Of a stretch of DNA of 5,506 nucleotides, positions 1-5,506 are shown piece by piece (within the stretch, counting starts at the first letter, position 1; each line of letters opens with the position of its first letter). Made by a program: the position numbers and the translations under genes. Source of the DNA: Polynucleobacter meluiroseus (GTDB lineage: Bacteria; Verrucomicrobiota; Verrucomicrobiia; Opitutales; UBA953); the NCBI GenBank assembly GCA_943323725.2, contig CALPIW020000123.1, positions 1 through 5,506 on the forward strand. The letters are read 5' to 3'. The notes beneath the pieces were generated by a model. It ran no database searches. It saw nothing but the letters and a program-made list of their open reading frames with translations, and was not told where the DNA came from.

Positions 1-635
1 AGGCGCAGGACCTTCAGCACGCCGTGGACCAGCTTGAAGACCAGCCCGGCGGTGCAGAGCGTCTGCCACGGGGCGTCTTCGGCGTCATTGACGCGCGGGT
101 TAACGAGCGTGCAGGTGACGCGGGATTCCTTGGCGACGTGGTGGTCGACCACGATGACGTCGACGCCTTCGGCGCGGAGGCGTTCGACCTCCGGCTTGGA
201 ATTGGTACCGCAGTCAAGCGCGACGAAGAGCTGCGGCTTCGCTTCGGCGAGCACGCGCTCGAGCGCGGCCATCGAGAGACCGTAGCCCTCTTCCAGGCGG
301 CGCGGCACGAAATACTCCGGCTTGGCGCCGAGCCGGCGGAGGAAGTGGACGAGCATCGCGGTGCTCGAGACCCCGTCGACGTCGTAGTCTCCGAGGATGG
401 CGATCCGCTCGCCCTTGGCGGCGGCGGTGACGAGACGCTCGGCGGCTTCGCGCAGGCCGCCGACCGCGAACGGGTCGGAGACATGGGCGAGCTGCGGGCG
501 GAGATGACGCTCCGCCTCGGCCTCGTCCGGGAAGGAACGGGCGAGGACGGCGGCCAGGGGTTCGCTAACCCCCAGCGAAGCCGCGATGCGACGGGCAAGC
601 CCGGCGTCCGCGGCCCGGTGAGACCAGGCGGCCAT
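1..635 (-). CDS. recJ: Single-stranded-DNA-specific 5'-3' exonuclease RecJ, N-terminal part (cut by window edge)
   Basis: RecJ degrades single-stranded DNA 5' to 3' in recombination (RecF pathway), mismatch repair and base-excision repair in the cytoplasm. I read 211 codons from the ATG at 633-635. The residues seen are those of the DHH phosphoesterase superfamily: GDYDVDG at 82-88 (motif I metal ligands), ALDCGT at 139-144 (motif II, D141) and VVDHHVAKE at 162-170 (motif III, the name-giving DHH). LVNPR at 177-181 and LCTAGLVFKL at 193-202 follow, as in RecJ. The N-terminal lead-in also fits: a helical segment at 10-34, then SDPF at 53-56 before the catalytic domain. RecJ is usually about 560-580 residues, so the DHHA1 domain and OB fold lie beyond base 1. 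The start is 14 bases after the secDF stop, with only a weak AAGG overlapping that stop. It is probably co-transcribed with secDF. No broken motif is seen in the visible part. Confidence 0.95.
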   Translation of the reverse strand, partial: MAAWSHRAADAGLARRIAASLGVSEPLAAVLARSFPDEAEAERHLRPQLAHVSDPFAVGGLREAAERLVTAAAKGERIAILGDYDVDGVSSTAMLVHFLRRLGAKPEYFVPRRLEEGYGLSMAALERVLAEAKPQLFVALDCGTNSKPEVERLRAEGVDVIVVDHHVAKESRVTCTLVNPRVNDAEDAPWQTLCTAGLVFKLVHGVLKVLR

Positions 636-649
636 AGGAATAGGGCGCC

Positions 650-3367
650 TTAGGCGTCCTTGTCGGAGCCCGCCTCCCAGGAGTAGGTGCGCGGGAGTTC
701 CGCGGCGTCTACGCCCTTACGATCGCCCTTGTGCCACCAGTAGAAGACGGGGCTCGCGATGAAGATCGAGGAGAAGGTTCCGGTCAGCACGCCGTAGATG
801 AAGATCTCGCCGTAGAGACGGACGTCGCCGGCGCCGAAGGCCCAGAGGGCGACGGCGCAGAGGAAGACCGTGGCCGCGGTGAGCGTCGTACGGGAAAGCG
901 TGCGGTTGATGGCGAAGTGGATCACGTCGCGGAGCTCGCGGCCGGGATTGGCCTGGAGTTCCTCGCGGATGCGGTCGAAGACGACGATGGTGTCGTTGAT
1001 GGAGTAGCCGATGATCAGCAGGATCGCCGCGATGAGGGTCGCGTTGAACTGGCCGCCGAAGGCGACGAACAGCGCGATCGTCAGCAGCACGTCGTGCAGC
1101 GTGGCGACCATGGCGGCGACGCCGAAGCCCGTCTCGAAGCGCAGGGAGACGTAGAGGCCGATGCCGAGGAGCGCCAGGATGACGGACCAGACGGCGTTGG
1201 AGCGCAGCTCCGAGCTGACGGAACCGCCGATGGCTTCCTTGGAGAGCATCAGCTTGTCGACCGAGGCGGCGCGATCCTTGAGGATCTCCGGGGTCTTGGC
1301 TTGGATGGCGCCGACGATGGCCGCGACGTTGGCGAACTCGCCCTTGGACTTGTCCTTGGTGAGTTCGGTCTCGATGCGGAGGGTCAGTTCGCCGCCGCCG
1401 ACCGGAGTCTGGACGGTGACGGTGGTGTCCGCGAGGCCGATGGAAGCGGCGAGCTTGGCGATATCACCGGTATTGACGGCGGCGCCGGGAGCCAGCGCGA
1501 CGAGAGCGGATTCACCGCCGCGGAAGTCCTTACCGAAGGCTTCCTTGCCCTTGATGGCGAGCTGGGTGAGGCCGAGGCCGATGACCAGCCAGGAGGCGAT
1601 GAAGGCGATCCGGGCGAACTTGAGGAACGGGATGTCGAGCGTCGGACGGAAGACCGGCAGGCCGAAGACGCGCGTCATCACGCCGCGGGAGAGCGCGAGT
1701 TCCTGGAGGCCGCGGCAGGTCACGAGGGACGTGAACACGGTCGTGAAGATACCGATGGTCAGGGTGATGCCGAAACCACGGATGGGACCGGAACCCATGA
1801 ACACGAGGATCAAGGCCGTGAGGAGGGTCGTGAGGTTGGCGTCGATGATGGTCCACGTCGCGCGGGCGTAACCTTCGCGGAGGGCGACCGAGCGGTCCTT
1901 GCCGAGGGCGGCCTCTTCGCGCACGCGCTCGAAGATGAGGATGTTCGCGTCGACGGCCATGCCGAGGGTGAGCACCAAGGCGGCGACACCCGGGAGCGTG
2001 ATGGTCGCGCCGAAGTAGGCCATGGCGCCGAGGATCATCAGCAGGTTGAGGATCATGCCGAGGATGGCGATGAAGCCGCCCCAGACGTAGAACCCGACCA
2101 TGAAGAAGATGACGAGGCCGACGGCGACCAGCGAGGCCACGACGGACTTGCCCTGGGCGTCCTTGGCGAGCGAGGGACCGACCGAGGTGACGTCCTGGAT
2201 GATCAGGGGGAACTCGAGCGGGTTATTGAGGACGTTGGCGAGGTCGACGGCCTCTTCGCGGGAGAAGGACCCCGTGATGGTGGCGCCGGTGCTGCGGATG
2301 GCCTCGCGCACGGTCGGCGCGGACTGCAGCTTGCCGTCGAGGACGATGGCGAGCTGACCGACGGAGCGGCTGTTGCCTTCGGCGATCTTGGCGGTGAGGT
2401 CACCGAACTTCTTGGAGCCTTCGTCGGTGAACTTCATGTCCACGTAGAAGGAGATGCCGTCATCGGAGCGACCCGAGGCGGACTTGATGATCTTGCCGGT
2501 GGCGTCGGCGGCCTTGCGCACGTAGTAACGCGTGACGCGGACTTCGCTGGTCTTGCTGTCGATGTCGCGGATGGTCAGGACCTCGTAGGTCGAGATGGCC
2601 GAGGCGGAGCCCAGCATCGGGTCGACGGGCAAGGAACGCAGGGAGTGCTCGCGCTCGGTCTCGGTCGGACGTTCGGTGCGGTGCACCTGGCGGAACTCGA
2701 GCTTGGCCGGCTTCTTCAGCGAATCGATGACGTCCGGGTTGTTGGCGGCGTCTTCACCGGGAAGCTGGATCTCGAGGGAGAGATCGCCCACGGGACGCAG
2801 GACGGGTTCGGCGACGCCGAACTGATTGACGCGCTGCTCCATGACCTGGAGGGCCTGATTGACCATGTCGGCATGGGAGACGCTCGACTTGTCGCCGGCG
2901 GTCTTCTCGCCGGATTCGGCGCCGGTCGGATCGACCTTGAGGGTGAAGGACACCCCGCCCTGCAAGTCGAGGCCGAGCTTGAGGCGGCCTTGGGAGCCGA
3001 CGAGCAGCTGCTTCAGCACGATGCCGTTACGCTTGGCCTGGTCGGGCTCGCTGACGATCTGGGCTTCCGTGAAGAAGAACGGACGGAAGTCGACCGGGGC
3101 GGCGCGACCGCGGCCTTCGCCGATGTCACGCAGAGCCTGGAAGTAAGAGACCGACTTCTGGTCGGCGGCGACGGCGGCGTCCTTGTAGCGCTTGACGCGC
3201 TCGAGGGCCTCGGTGTGGAGCTTGTCGAATTCGGGCTTCTGCGCGATGACCTGCGTGGGCACGAACTGTTCGAGAGGGGTCGGAGCGATCGGGTGGAACT
3301 CGTACCAGGCGACAGCCAAGGCAGCGAGGGAGACCGCGATCTTCCAGAACCAAGTCCTGGACGTCAT
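650..3367 (-). CDS. secDF: Protein translocase subunits SecD and SecF fused in one polypeptide (SecDF)
   Basis: This inner-membrane accessory factor of SecYEG uses the proton gradient to complete export of preproteins. It has 905 residues, and the visible hydrophobic segments fit the 12 expected for SecD (6) plus SecF (6). SecD part: membrane segment at about 8-22, LGLDLQGG at 131-138, the large periplasmic P1 domain to about 405 with LAIVLDGKLQSAP at 339-351 and VGPSLAKD at 396-403, then five segments at about 407-548 carrying GMAVDANILIFER at 469-481. SecF part: segment at about 584-603, DFRGG at 614-618, a periplasmic domain to about 720, then five segments at about 724-872 with GYSINDTIVVFDR at 787-799. 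D473, D792 and R826 correspond by position to the proton-path residues D340, D637 and R671 of Thermus SecDF; D792 and R826 keep the same 34-residue spacing. Unusual features are about 75 extra residues between the first membrane segment and DLQGG, and NNPLEFP at 381-387 where many SecD proteins have a GALP-like motif. It follows yajC by 31 bases. No Shine-Dalgarno sequence precedes its ATG. Confidence 0.97.
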   Translation of the reverse strand: MTSRTWFWKIAVSLAALAVAWYEFHPIAPTPLEQFVPTQVIAQKPEFDKLHTEALERVKRYKDAAVAADQKSVSYFQALRDIGEGRGRAAPVDFRPFFFTEAQIVSEPDQAKRNGIVLKQLLVGSQGRLKLGLDLQGGVSFTLKVDPTGAESGEKTAGDKSSVSHADMVNQALQVMEQRVNQFGVAEPVLRPVGDLSLEIQLPGEDAANNPDVIDSLKKPAKLEFRQVHRTERPTETEREHSLRSLPVDPMLGSASAISTYEVLTIRDIDSKTSEVRVTRYYVRKAADATGKIIKSASGRSDDGISFYVDMKFTDEGSKKFGDLTAKIAEGNSRSVGQLAIVLDGKLQSAPTVREAIRSTGATITGSFSREEAVDLANVLNNPLEFPLIIQDVTSVGPSLAKDAQGKSVVASLVAVGLVIFFMVGFYVWGGFIAILGMILNLLMILGAMAYFGATITLPGVAALVLTLGMAVDANILIFERVREEAALGKDRSVALREGYARATWTIIDANLTTLLTALILVFMGSGPIRGFGITLTIGIFTTVFTSLVTCRGLQELALSRGVMTRVFGLPVFRPTLDIPFLKFARIAFIASWLVIGLGLTQLAIKGKEAFGKDFRGGESALVALAPGAAVNTGDIAKLAASIGLADTTVTVQTPVGGGELTLRIETELTKDKSKGEFANVAAIVGAIQAKTPEILKDRAASVDKLMLSKEAIGGSVSSELRSNAVWSVILALLGIGLYVSLRFETGFGVAAMVATLHDVLLTIALFVAFGGQFNATLIAAILLIIGYSINDTIVVFDRIREELQANPGRELRDVIHFAINRTLSRTTLTAATVFLCAVALWAFGAGDVRLYGEIFIYGVLTGTFSSIFIASPVFYWWHKGDRKGVDAAELPRTYSWEAGSDKDA

Positions 3368-3398
3368 AGTGTCAGGGTAGGCTTAGGGGTGGATGACT

Positions 3399-3749
3399 TC
3401 AGGCCTGGACGACGGCGTCGGCGTCCTTGCCCATGATGGCGGACTTGTGGACGACGAGACGGCCGGAATCGAGTTCGAGGGTGATGCGGTCGTCCTTGAT
3501 GGAGACCACGCGACCGTAAATGCCACCGGCGGCGAGCACCTTGTCGCCGACCGCGAGCTCGGTCTGGAGCTTTTCGAGCTCCTTCTGGCGCTTGCGCTGG
3601 GGAGCGAAGAGCAGGAAGTACATGCCCACGAAGAGGAGGGCGTACATGATCAGGATGCTCCAGCCGCCACCTTGCTCGGCCTGGGGCGCACCGGCGGCAG
3701 ACTGAGTCTGTGCTAGTCCCTGAATGACAACAGTTTGGATGATATTCAT
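3399..3749 (-). CDS. yajC: Sec translocon accessory protein YajC
   Basis: YajC is a small single-span inner-membrane protein that associates with SecDF and the Sec translocon; its exact role is unsettled. The product has 116 residues, close to the usual 85-120. A Gly/Ala/Gln-rich N-terminal stretch (11-29) precedes one membrane segment at about 30-49, followed by the typical APQRKRQKELEKL (49-61). Next comes the conserved cytoplasmic core: VGDKVLAAGGIYGRVVSI at 67-84, then a beta-rich segment ending LVVHKSAI at 98-105. I chose the ATG at 3747-3749 because it gives a family-like N-terminus. An in-frame TTG at 3813-3815 would add 22 residues that do not look like YajC and would contain the best candidate -10 element. 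No Shine-Dalgarno sequence precedes either start. It is the first gene of the probable yajC-secDF-recJ unit, and the yajC-secD-secF order is the widespread bacterial arrangement. Confidence 0.94.
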   Translation of the reverse strand: MNIIQTVVIQGLAQTQSAAGAPQAEQGGGWSILIMYALLFVGMYFLLFAPQRKRQKELEKLQTELAVGDKVLAAGGIYGRVVSIKDDRITLELDSGRLVVHKSAIMGKDADAVVQA

Positions 3750-3877
3750 TGTTCGTATTGTTTGGAAAGGGGTCGGCTGAAGGTCTGGAGATGCGATTAT
3801 GAGACAAAAAGGCAAGCCCCGGCATCCCCGATTGGCTTTGATTACCCCCTAGGAGCTGTCACTGTGAATAACTCTCC
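3750..3877. promoter_or_regulatory. Divergent intergenic region between yajC and kup
   Basis: This 128-base gap separates two genes that point away from each other, so promoters for both units should lie here. It is visibly richer in A and T than the flanking genes, especially at 3750-3765, 3791-3810 and 3831-3845. Facing kup there is a nine-base palindrome TCACTGTGA (3859-3867) and a CCTAGG core at 3849-3854. No convincing -35/-10 pair is seen on the kup side: TTGATT at 3838-3843 and GAATAA at 3866-3871 are 22 bases apart, which is too far for a standard sigma-70 promoter. AGGAG at 3851-3855 is 22 bases before the kup ATG, too distant for a normal ribosome binding site. The region is too short for the known large potassium-related riboswitches. 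Function is inferred from geometry only. Confidence 0.5.
3796..3801 (-). promoter_or_regulatory. Candidate -10 element for the yajC-secDF-recJ unit
   Basis: Read on the minus strand these bases are CATAAT, five of six matching the sigma-70 consensus TATAAT. A start of transcription about seven bases downstream would leave a leader of roughly 40 bases before the yajC ATG. No good -35 hexamer lies at 16-18 bases upstream. TTGCCT, at 3810-3815, is only eight bases away and so cannot pair with it. This is the best -10 match I see on this strand, but it is weak evidence. Confidence 0.3.
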
Positions 3878-5506
3878 ATGAGCACGTCCGACCCGGAGCC
3901 GACCGAAGGCTCCTCCCCCGTCAAGCCGCTGACCATGGCGGCCACCATCGCGGCCCTCGGGGTCGTGTTCGGTGACATCGGGACGAGCCCCCTTTACGCG
4001 TTCAAGGAATGCCTACGGGTCAGGGACGCGGACAACAACATCCTCGGGGCCTCCCAGATCGTCCCGATCCTGTCCCTGATCATCTGGTCGCTGATCTTCG
4101 TGGTGATGGTGAAATATGTGCTCCTGGTGATGGAGGCCAACGAAGACGGCGAAGGTGGCATCATGACCCTGGTCTCGCTCGCCTCCTCCAAGGACAAGGA
4201 GAAGGCCAAACGAAAGCACCGCAACTTCCTCGTGCTGCTCGGCGTCTTCGGCGCCGCCCTGCTCTACGGCGACGGGGTCATCACCCCCGCGATCTCGGTC
4301 GTCTCCGCCTTGGAAGGCGTCAAGGAAGCCAACGAACGCCTGCACGGGCCGCTCACGGCCGGCTTCCTGAAATACTTCATCCCGACGGCCGCCGTCCTCA
4401 TCCTGGTCGGCATCTTCTGGCTGCAGAAGATCGGGACCGGCCGGGTAGGCATGTATTTCGGCCCGATCACGATGGTCTGGTTCGCCGTCATCGGCGGACT
4501 CGGCGTGCTCTCGCTCGCCCTGCATCACGCGGTCCTCGGCGAGATCCTGTGGGCCTTCAACCCCCTCGAAGGCCTGCACTTGCTGACCACCCACCCCGGA
4601 CTCGGCATCCTGATCCTCGGCGCGGTCTTCCTGTCGGTCACCGGGGCCGAAGCGCTCTATGCGGACATGGGGCACTTCGGACAGAAGCCCATCCGGGCCG
4701 CCTGGTGCTTCATCGTCTTCCCTGCCCTCATCCTGAACTACCTCGGCCAAGGCGCATGGGCCCTCGCCCACCCGGAAGCCCTCCTCGAGCCGGGCTTCAA
4801 TCCCTTCTTCAACATGGCGCCCGGTTGGGCCCAGATCCCGCTGGTCGTCATCGCGACCCTCGCGGCCATCATCGCTTCGCAGGCCCTCATCGCCGGCGCG
4901 TTCTCGATCACCATGCAGGCGATCCAGCTGAACTACCTGCCACGCATGCGCATGACCTACACGTCGGACCAGGAATCCGGCCAGGTCTACGTCCCCGTCA
5001 TCAACTGGCTGCTGATGATCGGCTCGATCTACCTGGTGCTGCATTACGAGACCTCCGAGAACCTCGCCAGCGCCTACGGCATCGCGGTCAGCCTGACGAT
5101 GCTGGTCACGACGATCCTCTTCGGTCAATATCTCCGCCACAAGCTCCGCATCCCTTCCGCCGGAGCCTACGCCCTGCTCACCCCGTTCATCCTGCTGGAA
5201 GTGCTCTTCGTGCTGGGCAACGCGCACAAAGTCCTCCCCAACGGCTGGCTACCTCTGCTCATCGGGGTCGTGGTCTATTACCTCATGGCCGTCTGGAACA
5301 AGGGCCGCATCGCCATGAAACAGAAGATGACCGAAGGCGAGGCCGCCGGCGACTTCGATAACTTCCTGGACAGCGTCGAAGACCGTTTCGTGGCGGGTAA
5401 ATTCGCCCGCGTGAAGGGCACCGCCGTCTACTTGGCCGGCTCCACCAAATCGGTGCCGATGGCCCTCGCCCATAATCTCAAGCACAACCGCGCCCTGCAT
5501 GACCAC
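3878..5506 (+). CDS. kup: Kup/HAK/KT family low-affinity potassium transporter (C-terminus cut by window edge)
   Basis: Kup is an inner-membrane K+ uptake protein thought to work as an H+/K+ symporter. I read 543 codons from the ATG at 3878-3880 to the window end. The family motifs appear in order: GVVFGDIGTSPLYAFKEC (28-45), NEDGEGGIMTL (88-98), LLYGDGVITPAISV (128-141), VTGAEALYADMGHFG (254-268), LNYLGQGAW (286-294), IASQALIAGAFS (332-343), SGQVYVPVINW (367-377) and AYGIAV (399-404). About 12 membrane segments span roughly 18-473, followed by the start of the cytoplasmic domain with KGTAVYLAGS (513-522) and HNLKHN (532-537). D33, D132 and E258 align with E. coli Kup residues D23, E116 and E229, reported as important for transport. 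By comparison with E. coli Kup (622 residues) about 110 residues are missing beyond the window. The motif usually written AVTGTM reads AVSLTM here (403-408). It is divergent from yajC, and no Shine-Dalgarno sequence lies within 5-12 bases of the ATG. Confidence 0.96.
   Translation, partial: MSTSDPEPTEGSSPVKPLTMAATIAALGVVFGDIGTSPLYAFKECLRVRDADNNILGASQIVPILSLIIWSLIFVVMVKYVLLVMEANEDGEGGIMTLVSLASSKDKEKAKRKHRNFLVLLGVFGAALLYGDGVITPAISVVSALEGVKEANERLHGPLTAGFLKYFIPTAAVLILVGIFWLQKIGTGRVGMYFGPITMVWFAVIGGLGVLSLALHHAVLGEILWAFNPLEGLHLLTTHPGLGILILGAVFLSVTGAEALYADMGHFGQKPIRAAWCFIVFPALILNYLGQGAWALAHPEALLEPGFNPFFNMAPGWAQIPLVVIATLAAIIASQALIAGAFSITMQAIQLNYLPRMRMTYTSDQESGQVYVPVINWLLMIGSIYLVLHYETSENLASAYGIAVSLTMLVTTILFGQYLRHKLRIPSAGAYALLTPFILLEVLFVLGNAHKVLPNGWLPLLIGVVVYYLMAVWNKGRIAMKQKMTEGEAAGDFDNFLDSVEDRFVAGKFARVKGTAVYLAGSTKSVPMALAHNLKHNRALHDH

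Noticed and set aside
14..598. A 194-codon minus-strand open frame within recJ
   Set aside because: It is a shifted frame of recJ with a Ser/Arg/Pro-rich product, typical of out-of-frame reading of GC-rich coding DNA.
24..653. A 209-codon plus-strand open frame opposite recJ
   Set aside because: It is codon-aligned antisense to recJ, whose DHH-family motifs are unmistakable; the antisense product is charged and featureless.
731..3436. A 901-codon open frame on the plus strand opposite almost all of secDF
   Set aside because: It is in exact codon register with secDF, so stops would arise only from TTA, CTA or TCA codons in secDF, which a GC-rich genome rarely uses. Its product is a low-complexity Asp/Glu/Gly-rich chain with no recognisable domain, while secDF on the other strand has every family motif.
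3364..3825. A 153-codon minus-strand frame overlapping yajC
   Set aside because: It is out of frame with yajC, Arg/Pro/His-rich, and runs into the secDF start; the YajC frame explains the region.
3813..3838. Possible hairpin AAGCC / GGCTT in the yajC-kup gap
   Set aside because: It has only five paired bases around a 15-base loop and no following T-tract, and it lies between divergent starts where a terminator is not expected.
4013..5227. A 404-codon open frame on the minus strand inside kup
   Set aside because: It has the same codon-aligned antisense register and the same highly charged composition; kup has clear family motifs throughout.
4009..5361. A 450-codon plus-strand frame within kup
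   Set aside because: It is a shifted frame of kup, rich in Arg, Pro, His and Gly, with no membrane segments or known motifs.

Overview
The window is an ordinary stretch of bacterial chromosome with four protein-coding genes in two divergent units. It is GC-rich, with strong G/C preference at third codon positions. A single-chain SecD-SecF fusion behind yajC and immediately followed by recJ suggests the Planctomycetes-Verrucomicrobia-Chlamydiae group. The GC-rich composition would fit a verrucomicrobial, perhaps Opitutae-like, organism. This placement is inferred from gene order and protein character; no rRNA or other marker lies in the window.

Left and centre, minus strand (bases 3749 down to 1), read in the order yajC, secDF, recJ. 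yajC (3399-3749) and secDF (650-3367) encode the accessory complex of the Sec translocon, which uses the proton gradient to help pull secreted proteins across the inner membrane. recJ (1-635, cut by the window edge) encodes the 5'-3' single-strand DNA exonuclease of repair and recombination. The gaps are 31 and 14 bases with no terminator-like hairpin seen, so the three are probably co-transcribed. The recJ product has no functional link to protein export.

Right, plus strand (3878-5506, cut by the window edge), is kup, a proton-coupled potassium uptake protein. The 128-base gap between yajC and kup must hold the promoters of both units. A fair -10 element for the yajC side and a small palindrome near kup are visible, but neither is conclusive.

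I see no mobile element, CRISPR array, RNA gene, phage gene or defence system. The long open frames opposite recJ, secDF and kup are explained by base composition. The points worth a second look are a long extra segment near the N-terminus of SecDF, the lack of usual ribosome binding sites before all four genes, the yajC-secDF-recJ linkage and a substituted motif in Kup. No undescribed system was found.
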